Shown: positions 37,254-45,607, counted from the first letter of the stretch. The stretch: DNA of 64,000 nucleotides from PR03 sp964353555 (GCA_964353555.1 CAYGWM010000005.1:16050-80049), one strand, 5' to 3'. Numbers and translations are program-made. Notes: a model not told the origin generated them from the sequence alone.

Positions 37254-38894
37254 ATGCGTGTGGATGCGATCGTCATCGGAGCCGGCCACAATGGCCTCGT
37301 AGCAGCGGCCTATCTGGCCCGCGCGGGATTGCGCACCGTGGTGCTCGAACGTCGCAACTGCATCGGCGGCGCTTGCGTCACCGAGGAACTCTGGCCGGGC
37401 CATCGCGTATCCCGGGCAGCGTACGTCGCCGGACTCTTGCGGCCCGCTGTGGTGCGCGAACTGGGACTCGCGTCGCACGGACTTCGGCTGCTCCGGCGCG
37501 ATCCGTCCTCGTTCACGCCGCTCGCGGACGGTCGCGGGCTCTTGCTCGGTTCCGATCCGGCGCTCTGTGCGCGCGAGATCGGCCGTTTCTCGAAGCGCGA
37601 TGCGCAGCGATACCCGGACTACGAGCGATTGCTCGACCGCGCCGCGCGCGCCTTCGAACCCCTGCTAGACGTGCCGCCTCCGGATCCCTCGCGGCTCGGC
37701 TGGCGCGATCTGCGAACGCTCGGCGGTGTCGCACGCTCGCTGGTCGGGATGCGGCGCGATCTCTCTCGCGTCGCGCAGCTGCTGGTCGCGCCGGCGCGAA
37801 CCACGCTCGAAGCCTGGTTCGAGAGCGAGCCGCTGCGCGGGACGCTCGCCACCGACGCGCTGATCGGCGCCTGGGCGGCGCCGTCTACGCCCGGCACCGG
37901 CTATGTGCTCTTCCACCACGTGATGGGCGAAACCGGCGGCGCCCGGGGCGTTTGGGCCTACGTGCAAGGCGGCATGGGCGCGCTCTCGGATGCGATCGCG
38001 AGCGCTGCCCGCGCAGCCGGCGCAACGATCGAGTCCGACGCGCCGGTCGCGAGGATCGAAGTACGGGACGGGCGCGTGCGCGGTGTCGTTCTGGAAGACG
38101 GTCGCGACTTCGAGGCGTCGCTGGTCGTGTCGTGTGCCGATCCCCAGCGCACGCTGCTGGGACTCGTCGGCGCAGCGCAGCTGCCGGCCGATGTCGTCGC
38201 CGAGTTGCGCGCGCTCGACATGAAGAGCCCCGTCGTGAAGATCAATCTCGCACTCGATCGACTGCCGCGCTTCCGCGGTTGCGAGGATCCGGGCGAACGC
38301 GGCGGACCCGAGCACCGCGGCACGATCCACCTCGGTGCCACAGGTCTCGACGCACTCGAGGTTTCGTTCGCCGATGCCGCAGCCGGTCGCTTGCCCGCGC
38401 GGCCGATGATCGAGCTGACGATTCCGTCGGTACTCGATGCGACGCTCGCGCCGCCGGGTCGCTACGTCGCGTCGATGTTCGTGCAGCACGTGCCGCCCAA
38501 CTGGGATGCGTCGCGCTGGGACCGCGAACGCGACGCGTTCGCGGATTGCGTGTTCGCATGTGTCGAGGAGGTCGCGCCGGGCTTTGCCTCGAGTGTCGTG
38601 CATCGCGAAGTGCTGGCTGCGCCTGATCTGGAGCGCATCTTTGGCCTCACCGGTGGCAACATCTTCCACGGCGCGATGACGCTCGATCGCCTGCTCTTCC
38701 TGCGACCGCTCCCCGGTCTCGCGCGCTACCGCACTCCAATCGAAGGTCTCTGGCTCTGCGGCGCCGGCACCCACCCTGGCGGCGGCGTGATGGGCGCCTG
38801 CGGCCGCAACGCCGCCCGCGAAATCTTGCGAGGACGGAGGGGACGCGAGGACCGTCCCTTTTCTGCTCAGGCTGGCGGGGTTTGCCAGACGTAG
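37254..38894 (+). CDS. FAD-dependent amine oxidase / phytoene desaturase-like protein (PYROXD2 type)
   Basis: 546 residues. N-terminal FAD-binding dinucleotide fold (DAIVIGAGHNGLVAAAYLAR, then VLERRNCIGGACVTEEL). The C-terminal FAD motif LWLCGAGTHPGGGVMGACGR closes the domain. GYVLFHHVMGETGG and YVQGGMGALSDAIA fit the PYROXD2 / phytoene dehydrogenase-related group rather than true carotenoid desaturases. Substrate unknown. The last 20 or so residues (RGRRGREDRPFS onward) are read from a truncated family A repeat, so the native end is probably near REIL. Convergent with the CBS gene, overlapping 28 bases. Confidence 0.85.
   Translation: MRVDAIVIGAGHNGLVAAAYLARAGLRTVVLERRNCIGGACVTEELWPGHRVSRAAYVAGLLRPAVVRELGLASHGLRLLRRDPSSFTPLADGRGLLLGSDPALCAREIGRFSKRDAQRYPDYERLLDRAARAFEPLLDVPPPDPSRLGWRDLRTLGGVARSLVGMRRDLSRVAQLLVAPARTTLEAWFESEPLRGTLATDALIGAWAAPSTPGTGYVLFHHVMGETGGARGVWAYVQGGMGALSDAIASAARAAGATIESDAPVARIEVRDGRVRGVVLEDGRDFEASLVVSCADPQRTLLGLVGAAQLPADVVAELRALDMKSPVVKINLALDRLPRFRGCEDPGERGGPEHRGTIHLGATGLDALEVSFADAAAGRLPARPMIELTIPSVLDATLAPPGRYVASMFVQHVPPNWDASRWDRERDAFADCVFACVEEVAPGFASSVVHREVLAAPDLERIFGLTGGNIFHGAMTLDRLLFLRPLPGLARYRTPIEGLWLCGAGTHPGGGVMGACGRNAAREILRGRRGREDRPFSAQAGGVCQT
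38829..38868. repeat. Repeat family A, 40-bp derivative inside the 3' end of a gene
   Basis: Contains GAGGACGGAGGGGACG followed by GAGGACCGTCCC and a short T run, i.e. the two ends of the 115-bp element brought together. It lies in the last codons of the FAD protein and encodes RGRRGRED. Confidence 0.55.
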
Positions 38895-39301
38895 GCGCGA
38901 AGCTGGCGGATTTCTTCGACTTGTTCCTCGATTTCATCCCAGAGCAGGTCGCGGATCGAGATCATCGCGATTGCGTGACCGCCGGCGAGCACCGGAAGGT
39001 GGCGACAACCGGCGCTCTGCATCTTCGCGAGACACTCGTCGCGACTTTCGTGGAGGTCGGCAGTCACGATCTCGCGCGTCATCACCTCGTCGATCCGGGT
39101 CGACTCGGCGTCGCGACCTTCGACGACCACGCGCGTCATCAGGTCACGCTCGGAGAAGACGCCGACGAGACGTTCGCCGTCGAGGACCGTCACGGCTCCT
39201 ACCCGTGCTGCCGTCATGCGCCGGATCACGTCGATGACGACATCACCCGGATGGGCGGTGAGCAGACTGCGATTGCGAAGCACTTGTTCGAGACTGTGCA
39301 C
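38867..39301 (-). CDS. CBS-domain pair protein
   Basis: 144 residues made almost wholly of two CBS motifs (Bateman module): AHPGDVVIDVIRRMTAARVG with LVGVFSERDLMTRVV, and DVxT-like VMTREIVTADLHESRDECL with AMISIRDLLWDEIEEQ. Such proteins bind adenine nucleotides and act as energy sensors; the partner is unknown. GTG start with GGAGGT 9 bases upstream. The 135 bases before it, to the TPR gene, show no feature. Confidence 0.85.
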   Translation of the reverse strand: MHSLEQVLRNRSLLTAHPGDVVIDVIRRMTAARVGAVTVLDGERLVGVFSERDLMTRVVVEGRDAESTRIDEVMTREIVTADLHESRDECLAKMQSAGCRHLPVLAGGHAIAMISIRDLLWDEIEEQVEEIRQLRAYVWQTPPA

Positions 39302-39436
39302 GATGAGACACCTCCGAGATCGAGCCGTCGGGGTGGCATCGCCGTTTGGCGTCGCCGCCCGGGCGGCGATTGCATTGAGCCACGAATGGCACCGAAAGAG
39401 AAGGACTGAATTGGCGGAGTGCCAACAGGCGACGGA

Positions 39437-40171
39437 TTAGGCGCAGTCCGGATTCGGTCCAGCCCCGCGGGCGGCGAGTCTCAGGTAGACCTGAACATCT
39501 TCCCGCGAAGGCTCAGCCTCGACGACGGCCTGCCACTCGGCCCTGGCCCGCTCCGCCTGGCCGAGCGACCAGAACGTGAGGCCGAGCTGCACGCCTGCGT
39601 CCAGGTAGGCCGGGTTTGCACGCTGCACGCGCCCGAACTCGCGTATCGCCTGGTCGGGGAGTCCGTGCTCGCGCAGCGCGACGCCGAGCCGGTAGCGGAC
39701 ATCGTGGAAGCCGGGACAGCGGTCGAGCGCTTTGCGGTAGGCCGCGACGGCTTCGCCAACCTCGCCGGCTTCGCGGTACGCATCGCCCAGCGCGGCTTGC
39801 AGGTTCGCGAGTTTCGCCTGCGTGAGCGGAATCGCGCCACTCGGCTCGGCCTTCGGTGCCGACAACACGACGGCTTCGGAGCGGTCGAAGTCGCCGCGTC
39901 GCTCGCACACGCTCGCAAGCGCAAGGCGCGCTTCCGCGTAGCCAGGGTTCAGTGATACCGCCGCTTCGAAGCGCTGCGTCGCCTCGTCGAGATCGCCGCG
40001 TCGCTCGTAGAGGAGACCAAGCAGGTAGTGGATGTCGGCAAAGCGGGGACGCGTCGCGACCAGCCGCGCCAGGTGGCCGAGCGCCGCCTCGTCCTCACCG
40101 CACTCGAAATGACGAACGCCCAGTTGATAGGCGACTCGTTCATCCGTGGAGAGGCCGGCGGCATTCCGCAT
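39437..40171 (-). CDS. Tetratricopeptide-repeat protein
   Basis: 244 residues with at least five TPR units, for example RFADIHYLLGLLYERRGDLD, YAEARLALASVCERRGDFD, AALGDAYREAGEVGEAVAAY and FHDVRYRLGVALREHGLPD. No signal peptide. Such repeats serve as protein-binding scaffolds. It lies 22 bases downstream of bamD and is probably cotranscribed, so a role near outer-membrane assembly is conceivable but unproven. Confidence 0.8.
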   Translation of the reverse strand: MRNAAGLSTDERVAYQLGVRHFECGEDEAALGHLARLVATRPRFADIHYLLGLLYERRGDLDEATQRFEAAVSLNPGYAEARLALASVCERRGDFDRSEAVVLSAPKAEPSGAIPLTQAKLANLQAALGDAYREAGEVGEAVAAYRKALDRCPGFHDVRYRLGVALREHGLPDQAIREFGRVQRANPAYLDAGVQLGLTFWSLGQAERARAEWQAVVEAEPSREDVQVYLRLAARGAGPNPDCA

Positions 40172-40193
40172 CCGGATCGGAGTGAGCGTGGGG

Positions 40194-40985
40194 CTACTGC
40201 GCTTCGGGAACGAGATCCGCCGCGGCCTCGGCCACGTCCGTTCCCTTGTAGTTCTCGAGGATCACCTGGAAGATCTTCGTCGCCTCGGCGTCGCGGTTCA
40301 TTCGCGTGTAGCAAACGCCCAGCTTGTAGAGCGCGTCCGCGTCGAGGCCGAGGCCGGGGTACTCGTTCAGCAACTCGCGGTAGCGATCGGCGGCCGACGG
40401 GAACTCGTCCTCTTTGAAATAGAAATTGGCGACCATCATCGTGTGCTCGCCGAGCCGCGTCCGCAGTTCGCGCCAGATCTTCTCTGCCTCATCCGCGTAC
40501 TCCGAGTGCGGGAAGCGCGCGAGCAGCCGATCGAGCTGCGTCACCGCCTCGTGCGTCGCGGTTTGATCGCGCGACGCGTCGCGGCTCTGCTTGTAGTACG
40601 ACATCGCGGTTTGGAACATTGCGTAGGGAACCCGCTTGTGTTCCGGGTGCAGCTCCACGAAGTCGCGGTAGTAGGAGAGCGCCTCTTCGTACTTCTCGCT
40701 CTTGAAGTAGGCGTCGGCGATCGCGAGCTGCGCCAGCACGGCCTGCTCGCTGTAGGGATAGTTGTCGATGATGTCCTGGAACGTCTCGATCGACTCGGAG
40801 AAATCCGGCGTGAGGAACCAGTGGAAGCCGCTCTCTTCATCCGCGAGCTGTGTCTCGCCCTTGTTGAAGAGCTCCTCCGCGGAGGGCAGCTCTTCGAACT
40901 TCTCCGGAGGCGCACCGCCTGCGCAAGCGAAGGAAAGCGCGGCGACTGCGGCCAGCAAAGCGGAATGGAGACGATTGAGTTGCAT
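40194..40985 (-). CDS. bamD: Outer-membrane assembly lipoprotein BamD
   Basis: Essential lipoprotein of the BAM complex that inserts beta-barrels. 263 residues. A signal peptide (HSALLAAVAALSFAC) ends in a lipobox-like site with Cys21 as the likely lipidated residue, followed by TPR-type repeats: DFSESIETFQDIIDNYPYSE, YEEALSYYRDFVELHPEHKR, LDRLLARFPHSEYADEA and the final YRELLNEYPGLGLDADALY. The YPYSE/HPEHK/FPHSE turns are typical of BamD/YfiO. It has a good promoter 30 bases upstream. Confidence 0.92.
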   Translation of the reverse strand: MQLNRLHSALLAAVAALSFACAGGAPPEKFEELPSAEELFNKGETQLADEESGFHWFLTPDFSESIETFQDIIDNYPYSEQAVLAQLAIADAYFKSEKYEEALSYYRDFVELHPEHKRVPYAMFQTAMSYYKQSRDASRDQTATHEAVTQLDRLLARFPHSEYADEAEKIWRELRTRLGEHTMMVANFYFKEDEFPSAADRYRELLNEYPGLGLDADALYKLGVCYTRMNRDAEATKIFQVILENYKGTDVAEAAADLVPEAQ

Positions 40986-41012
40986 GACGAACCCCCCTTC
41001 GGCCGAAACCAG

Positions 41013-41300
41013 GTGAAACTTACTCGACGCGCCGCAGCGCTGTCAATTTTGCTAGGTTGCGCCTCCCCAGCGGGGCCAATTCCACGTTTTCTCGATCCCA
41101 ACCATGCATTTGGGGGACTGATGCTCGACGAAGCGCTTCGCGACCTGCGCACCGACCGCCGCATGCTCGATCGCCGTGGCTGGATCACCAGGCAGGAGCT
41201 GGCGACCACGCTCGCCGAATTGCCCGATGTGGCCGACAAAGTCGCGCCGCAGGAAGAATCGCCCGCCGCGCCGCCACAGGCGTCTCGCTCGGAGGGATGA
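41013..41300 (+). CDS. Small putative lipoprotein
   Basis: 95 residues from GTG 41013. KLTRRAAALSILLGC is a plausible lipoprotein signal with lipobox LLGC (Cys16); the rest is helical and charged (LDEALRDLRTDRRMLDRRGW). No known family. The start overlaps the bamD promoter on the other strand and has no good ribosome site. An alternative is ATG 41119 (MLDEALRD), which follows GGGGG. It lies just upstream of the phosphatidyltransferase gene. Confidence 0.45.
   Translation: MKLTRRAAALSILLGCASPAGPIPRFLDPNHAFGGLMLDEALRDLRTDRRMLDRRGWITRQELATTLAELPDVADKVAPQEESPAAPPQASRSEG
41017..41046 (-). promoter_or_regulatory. Candidate bamD promoter
   Basis: On the minus strand a perfect TTGACA (41046-41041) and TAAGTT (41022-41017) are 18 bases apart. 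Initiation near 41010 would give a leader of about 25 bases before the bamD ATG. Confidence 0.55.
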
Positions 41301-41310
41301 GGAGACCGTC

Positions 41311-41925
41311 GTGATCAAGGCGAGGTTCGGCGACCGGCTCGACGGCTGGCTCGAAGCCGCGCTCCCGTTCCTGTTCCGGCGTCCCGTCAATCCGAATCTG
41401 CTGACCGTCATCGGGACGCTGGTCTCGGTAGGCGCCGGTGTCGCGTTCGCGACAGGCCGCTTCGGCGCGGGCGCCGTGCTGATCCTCGTGGGCGGCGTGT
41501 TCGATCTCGTCGACGGCGTGATTGCGCGCCACCACAAGATCGCCACGGCCTTCGGGGCCTTTCTCGACTCGACGCTCGACCGCCTAGCCGACATGTCGAT
41601 GTTGTTGGGCGTGATGTTGCACTACGCAGCCCTCGGCGACGCGGGCACGGTTTTGCTCGGCGGCATCGCGATGATCGCATCGGTGTTGACCTCGTACGCA
41701 AAGGCGCGCGCCGAGCAGTTCCTTCCCTCGTTCGAGGGTGGCTTCTTGGAGCGCGGCGAGCGGCTGACGATCCTCGGCGTCGGTGCGGTTTCCGGCTACA
41801 TGGTCTTCGCGCTTTGGATCCTGGCGGTGGCGGGTAGCGCCACCGTCGCGTACCGCTTTGCGATCGCGTATCGCGAGCTGGCCCGATTGGATGGCCAGTC
41901 GAAGCTCGGAGAGCACCCGGGATGA
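41311..41925 (+). CDS. CDP-alcohol phosphatidyltransferase
   Basis: 204 residues from GTG 41311 (GAGGAGA upstream). Integral membrane enzyme that transfers a phosphatidyl group from a CDP-lipid to an alcohol. The defining motif is complete: DLVDGVIAR, eight residues, G, AFLDSTLDR (DxxDGxxAR-x8-GxxxDxxxD). About six membrane segments. Could act as a phosphatidylglycerophosphate or phosphatidylinositol-phosphate synthase; the acceptor is not determined by the motif. The stop overlaps the DUF1844 gene by ATGA. Confidence 0.88.
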   Translation: MIKARFGDRLDGWLEAALPFLFRRPVNPNLLTVIGTLVSVGAGVAFATGRFGAGAVLILVGGVFDLVDGVIARHHKIATAFGAFLDSTLDRLADMSMLLGVMLHYAALGDAGTVLLGGIAMIASVLTSYAKARAEQFLPSFEGGFLERGERLTILGVGAVSGYMVFALWILAVAGSATVAYRFAIAYRELARLDGQSKLGEHPG

Positions 41926-42296
41926 GTGAGCGAGATCCGGAGGACAAGGGTTTCAACGTGATCGATCGCCGTGGCAGTGCCGCCGAGACCCCACCGTCTC
42001 CGCCGCCGCCCGCCGCTGAGCCGGCGTCCCGTGGGCCAGACCCGAAGGTCGATTTCTCGATGCTGGCGCAGTCGATCGCATTCTCGGCGCTCCACTATCT
42101 CGGCCTGATGACCGAGCCCGAGAGCGGTCGCGCCTCCGAGCGCGATCTCCCGCTCGCTCGCCACAACATCGAGATCCTAGAACTGCTCGAAGAAAAGACC
42201 CGCGGCAACCTGAGCGCCGAAGAGTCGAAGCTGATCGCGGACCTGCTCTACGAGGTTCGGATGCACTTCGTCGAAGCGACGAAGTCGGCCTCGTAG
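41922..42296 (+). CDS. DUF1844 family protein
   Basis: 124 residues. A Pro-rich acidic N-terminus, then the DUF1844 core: VDFSMLAQSIAFSALHYLGL and LARHNIEILELLEEKTRGNL, followed by LSAEESKLIADLLYEVRM. Function unknown; common in deltaproteobacterial and related genomes near lipid or isoprenoid genes. Coupled to the upstream phosphatidyltransferase by ATGA and 3 bases before ispE. Confidence 0.85.
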   Translation: MSERDPEDKGFNVIDRRGSAAETPPSPPPPAAEPASRGPDPKVDFSMLAQSIAFSALHYLGLMTEPESGRASERDLPLARHNIEILELLEEKTRGNLSAEESKLIADLLYEVRMHFVEATKSAS

Positions 42297-42299
42297 CGG

Positions 42300-43217
42300 A
42301 TGAGCGATCCCGCCTGGTGCCTCGCACCGGCCAAGTTGAATCTGGGCCTGCGCGTGGTCGGGCGGCGCGGCGACGGTTACCACCTGCTCGAAAGCCTCTT
42401 CGTCCCTCTCGACCTCGCCGACCGCCTGCGTATCGAGGTGGAGCCCGCCGCGCAGACGTCGATCTCGGTCGCGCTGGTAGCGCATACCGGTGACGTCCCA
42501 GCCGGCGACGACAATCTGGCCGCCCGCGCCGCCCGCGCGTTTCTCGACGCGGCGGGGCTCGCCGCCCGTGTCACTCTCACGCTCGACAAGCAGATTCCGG
42601 TCGGCGCGGGGCTGGGTGGGGGCTCCAGCGATGCGGCGGCGATCCTCTGCGCACTGGCCCGTCACTTTGCGAACGCGCTCTCGGATCCGGCGCTGGCAGC
42701 GATCGCAGTGCGCCTCGGCGCCGATGTGCCGTTCTTCCTCGATCCGCGGCCTGCCTGGGTCACCGGGATCGGCGAGCAGATCGAGCCGGTCCCCGAGTTC
42801 CCGCCGCTCGACGTGCTGCTCGTCACTCCCGCCCCACCGCTCGCCACGGCCGACGTGTTCCGCGCCTTCGACGCCGCGTTGACGCCCCCAAGCCCCAGCC
42901 GTAGGATGCCCGCGCTTCGGAGCGGTTCAGGCTGGCTACCCTCCGCAGCGCTTCTCGCCAACGATTTGGAGCCCATCGCCGCGCGACTCCGACCCGGGAT
43001 CGAGCGGATTCGGTCCGAATTGGAGCGGCTCGGCGCACGGGCAGTCGCAATGTCGGGCAGCGGGCCTACGGTGTTCGGCCTGTTCCGCGACGTGGAGCAG
43101 GCCCAGGCAGCCAGCAAAGAGGGGCGCTTCGAAGCGACGGACCGCGTGATCGTGACCCGCTCGCACGGCGCGCCCAGCTCGATTCCCGAGGGTGGGAAGT
43201 TCTGGGGCGTCGTCTAA
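42300..43217 (+). CDS. ispE: 4-diphosphocytidyl-2-C-methyl-D-erythritol kinase IspE
   Basis: GHMP kinase of the MEP pathway. 305 residues: APAKLNLGLRVVGRRGDGYH (substrate motif), the ATP-binding PVGAGLGGGSSDAAA and the C-terminal AMSGSGPTVFGLFRD. The last codons (W-G-V-V-stop) are the first 15 bases of the tRNA-Gln gene, so the stop codon lies in the tRNA D-loop. With ispG at 34.7 kb it shows that this organism uses the MEP route. Confidence 0.95.
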   Translation: MSDPAWCLAPAKLNLGLRVVGRRGDGYHLLESLFVPLDLADRLRIEVEPAAQTSISVALVAHTGDVPAGDDNLAARAARAFLDAAGLAARVTLTLDKQIPVGAGLGGGSSDAAAILCALARHFANALSDPALAAIAVRLGADVPFFLDPRPAWVTGIGEQIEPVPEFPPLDVLLVTPAPPLATADVFRAFDAALTPPSPSRRMPALRSGSGWLPSAALLANDLEPIAARLRPGIERIRSELERLGARAVAMSGSGPTVFGLFRDVEQAQAASKEGRFEATDRVIVTRSHGAPSSIPEGGKFWGVV

Positions 43218-43276
43218 TGGTAGGACAGCGGCCTTTGGAGCCGTGTGTGGAGGTTCGAATCCTCCCGCCCCAGCCA
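43203..43276 (+). tRNA. tRNA-Gln (UUG)
   Basis: Complete cloverleaf with encoded CCA: 7-bp acceptor stem TGGGGCG/CGCCCCA, D-arm GTC-TAATGGTAG-GAC, anticodon stem-loop GCGGC-CTTTGGA-GCCGT with anticodon TTG, T-arm GGAGG-TTCGAAT-CCTCC, discriminator G and CCA. The ispE-tRNA-Gln-prs order is familiar from deltaproteobacteria. Its first 15 bases are also the end of ispE; prs begins 29 bases after CCA. Confidence 0.97.
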
Positions 43277-43304
43277 GTTCATCATTTCCGGGACGGAGAG
43301 TTCG

Positions 43305-44240
43305 GTGCAGCGGATGAAGCTCTTTCACGGCAATGCCAATCCTGATCTGGCCGCTTCGGTAGCGGCCTACCTTGGCGTGCCGACGGGGCGGGCGCGCGTC
43401 ACGACGTTCAGTGACGGCGAGATCCAGTGCGAGATCGAAGAGAACGTGCGCGGGCTCGACTGCTTCGTCGTGCAGTCCACCAGCAACCCGGCCAATCGCC
43501 ACCTGATGGAATTGCTGATCATGGTGGACGCGCTGCGCCGCTCGTCGGCGCGCCGTATCACGGCCGTGATTCCGTACTACGGCTACGCGCGCCAGGATCG
43601 CAAGGTCGCCCCGCGCGTGCCGATCACCGCCAAGCTCGTCGCCGACCTGATCTCGACCGCGGGGACCGATCGCGTGCTCTGCATCGACCTCCACGCCGGT
43701 CAGATCCAGGGCTTCTTCAACATCCCCGTCGACAATCTCTACGCGACACCGGTGCTGCTGCCGGCGATCCAGAGCTTCGGCAAGAACACCTGCATCATCT
43801 CGCCCGACGCCGGCGGCGTGGAGCGCGCACGCGCCTATGCGAAGCGCCTCGACGCCAAGCTCGCGATCATCGACAAACGGCGCGAGAAGGCGAACGTCGC
43901 GGAGATCATGCACATCATCGGCGAAGTCGAGGGCCTCGAGTGCGTGATCGTCGACGACATGGTCGACACCGCCGGCACGCTCACCGAAGCGGCGCGCGCG
44001 CTCAAGGAGCAGGGCGCCGCGGGAGTCTACGCCGCGATCACCCACCCGGTGCTGTCGGGGCCGGCGATCGAGCGGATCGACAAGTCGGCTCTCCAGCAAC
44101 TCGTCGTGACCGACACGATCCCGTTGCACGAAGCAGCGCGCGGTTGCGAGAAGATCAAAGTGATGTCCATCGCCAATTTGTTGGGCGAGGCGATCAGACG
44201 CATTACCAACGAGGAGAGCGTCAGCTCTCTCTTCGTCTAG
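43305..44240 (+). CDS. prs: Ribose-phosphate pyrophosphokinase
   Basis: Makes PRPP for nucleotide, His and Trp synthesis. 311 residues: KLFHGNANPDLAASVAAYLG, FSDGEIQCEIEENVRG, IPYYGYARQDRKVAPRVPIT, CIDLHAGQIQGFF, SPDAGGVERARAYAKRL and the PRPP loop VIVDDMVDTAGTLTEAA. GTG 43305 is preferred because GGAGAG lies 5 bases upstream; ATG 43314 is the alternative three codons later. Followed by rplY after 9 bases. Confidence 0.96.
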   Translation: MQRMKLFHGNANPDLAASVAAYLGVPTGRARVTTFSDGEIQCEIEENVRGLDCFVVQSTSNPANRHLMELLIMVDALRRSSARRITAVIPYYGYARQDRKVAPRVPITAKLVADLISTAGTDRVLCIDLHAGQIQGFFNIPVDNLYATPVLLPAIQSFGKNTCIISPDAGGVERARAYAKRLDAKLAIIDKRREKANVAEIMHIIGEVEGLECVIVDDMVDTAGTLTEAARALKEQGAAGVYAAITHPVLSGPAIERIDKSALQQLVVTDTIPLHEAARGCEKIKVMSIANLLGEAIRRITNEESVSSLFV

Positions 44241-44249
44241 GAGACTGCC

Positions 44250-44915
44250 ATGTCCGAGACTGCACTCGTCGTCGAGTCCCGCGCATCGATCGGCAAGGGC
44301 GCCGCGCGAAAGCTGCGCGCCGCTGGCCGCATTCCTGCCGTCCTCTATGGACAGGGCAAGGCGTCGGTGCCGTTGACGATCGATCCGCGCGCGCTCGAGA
44401 AGGTGCTGCGCTCGGGCGGCGCCAACGCGCTGCTCGATCTCACCGTCGAAGGTCGCCCGGAGCTGGGCAGTCCCGTCGCGCTGGTGAAGGAACTTCAGCG
44501 CCACCCGATTCGCGGCACGATCGTGCACGCCGATCTCTACCAGGTGGACCTGACGCGCACCGTCGAGGTCGAAGTCCCGGTGCACCTGATCGGCAAGGCC
44601 AAGGGCCTCGATTTCGGCGGCATCCTCGAACACTCGTTGCGCGAAATTGCACTCGAGTGTCTGCCGCGCTCGATTCCCGCGGCGATCGAAGTCGACATCA
44701 CCAACATGGAGCTCGGCGACGTCATCCACGTCCGCGATCTCGTGCTCCCCGCCGGTGTCTCGCTGCTGACCGACCCGGATCTCGGCGTCGTGCACGTCGC
44801 GCTGCCCGCGGCCGAGGAGACGCCTGTGGCGCCGACCGCGGAAGCCGCGGCGGCTGCTGCGACCGGCGAGGCGGCGGGCGCTGCGGCGGCAACGGCTGCG
44901 AAGAAGTCCGACTAG
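44250..44915 (+). CDS. rplY: Ribosomal protein bL25, CTC (long) form
   Basis: Binds 5S rRNA. 221 residues: the N-terminal L25 domain (VVESRASIGKGAARKLRAAG; IPAVLYGQGKASVPLTIDP; KELQRHPIRGTIVHADLYQV) plus the TL5/CTC beta domain (VEVEVPVHLIGKAKGLDFGG) and an Ala-rich tail ending KKSD. Long CTC forms are linked with general stress in some bacteria. Part of prs-rplY-pth. Confidence 0.95.
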   Translation: MSETALVVESRASIGKGAARKLRAAGRIPAVLYGQGKASVPLTIDPRALEKVLRSGGANALLDLTVEGRPELGSPVALVKELQRHPIRGTIVHADLYQVDLTRTVEVEVPVHLIGKAKGLDFGGILEHSLREIALECLPRSIPAAIEVDITNMELGDVIHVRDLVLPAGVSLLTDPDLGVVHVALPAAEETPVAPTAEAAAAAATGEAAGAAAATAAKKSD

Positions 44916-44922
44916 TCCTCGT

Positions 44923-45003
44923 GATCCTCGCCGCTCGCCGTTGGCTCGCTACGCGGGAGCGGCCTTGTGACCTCGCCGCTCGCCGTCGGCTCGCTACGCG
45001 GGA
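44923..45003. repeat. Repeat family B, two copies between rplY and pth
   Basis: Copies at 44923-44958 and 44969-45003 share CCTCGCCGCTCGCCG, one variable base and GGCTCGCTACGCGGGA. Other copies are at 54049-54081 and 58298-58329. All are in plus orientation relative to the window and lie between genes or at a gene edge. Confidence 0.7.
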
Positions 45004-45016
45004 CTAGGAAGACCCG

Positions 45017-45607
45017 GTGAAGCTCGTTGTTGGCCTCGGCAATCCTGGAGCCGAGTACGAGCACACGCGACACAACGTGGGCTTCCGCATCATCGAATGT
45101 CTCGCAGCGCGGCACCGGATCGCGCTGCGACGCGAGGGACGGCTGCACGCGAACTTCGGCGTCGGAACCATCGCCGGCTCCGAGGCGGCGCTGCTCGAAC
45201 CGCAGACCTACATGAATCTGTCTGGACGCGCGGTGCTAGCCACACTCGACACCTACCCGATCGATCCGGCGACCGATTTGCTCGTCGTCTACGACGACCT
45301 CGATCTGCCGTTTGGTCGCTTGCGGCTGCGCGCTTCGGGCGGCGCCGGCGGGCACAACGGCATCGGCGACATCCAGCAGCAACTCGGCCGCCACGACTTC
45401 GCGCGTCTCCGCTTCGGGATCGGGCGACCACCGTTTGGCGAAGATCCCATTGCGCACGTGCTCGCGCCGTTCCGCGCCGACGAGCAAGCCCAGCTCGGCG
45501 CGCACCTCGATGCCGCGAGCGACGCGATCGAGCTGGCGCTCGCGGAAGGCGTCGCGCGCGCGATGAATCGCGTCAATGCGGGGCCGCCCGCCGAGACGGC
45601 GCCGTGA
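45017..45607 (+). CDS. pth: Peptidyl-tRNA hydrolase
   Basis: Releases tRNA from prematurely ended peptidyl-tRNA. 196 residues from GTG 45017. Catalytic His in EHTRHNVGFRII, substrate-binding LLEPQTYMNLSG, VVYDDLDLPFGRLRLR with the conserved Asp, and SGGAGGHNGIGDI with its conserved Asn. The stop overlaps nhaA by GTGA. Confidence 0.95.
   Translation: MKLVVGLGNPGAEYEHTRHNVGFRIIECLAARHRIALRREGRLHANFGVGTIAGSEAALLEPQTYMNLSGRAVLATLDTYPIDPATDLLVVYDDLDLPFGRLRLRASGGAGGHNGIGDIQQQLGRHDFARLRFGIGRPPFGEDPIAHVLAPFRADEQAQLGAHLDAASDAIELALAEGVARAMNRVNAGPPAETAP

Noticed and set aside
37254..38894. Carotenoid pathway role (phytoene desaturase CrtI)
   Set aside because: The sequence fits the broader PYROXD2-like group and there are no other carotenoid genes nearby.
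40146..41012. Plus-strand open frame across the TPR and bamD genes, continuous with the small lipoprotein frame
   Set aside because: It is antisense to two clear genes; only the part from 41013, with a lipoprotein signal, was kept.
44969..45003. Possibility that the tandem family B repeats are a CRISPR array
   Set aside because: Only two adjacent copies, no regular unique spacers, no cas genes anywhere in the window.
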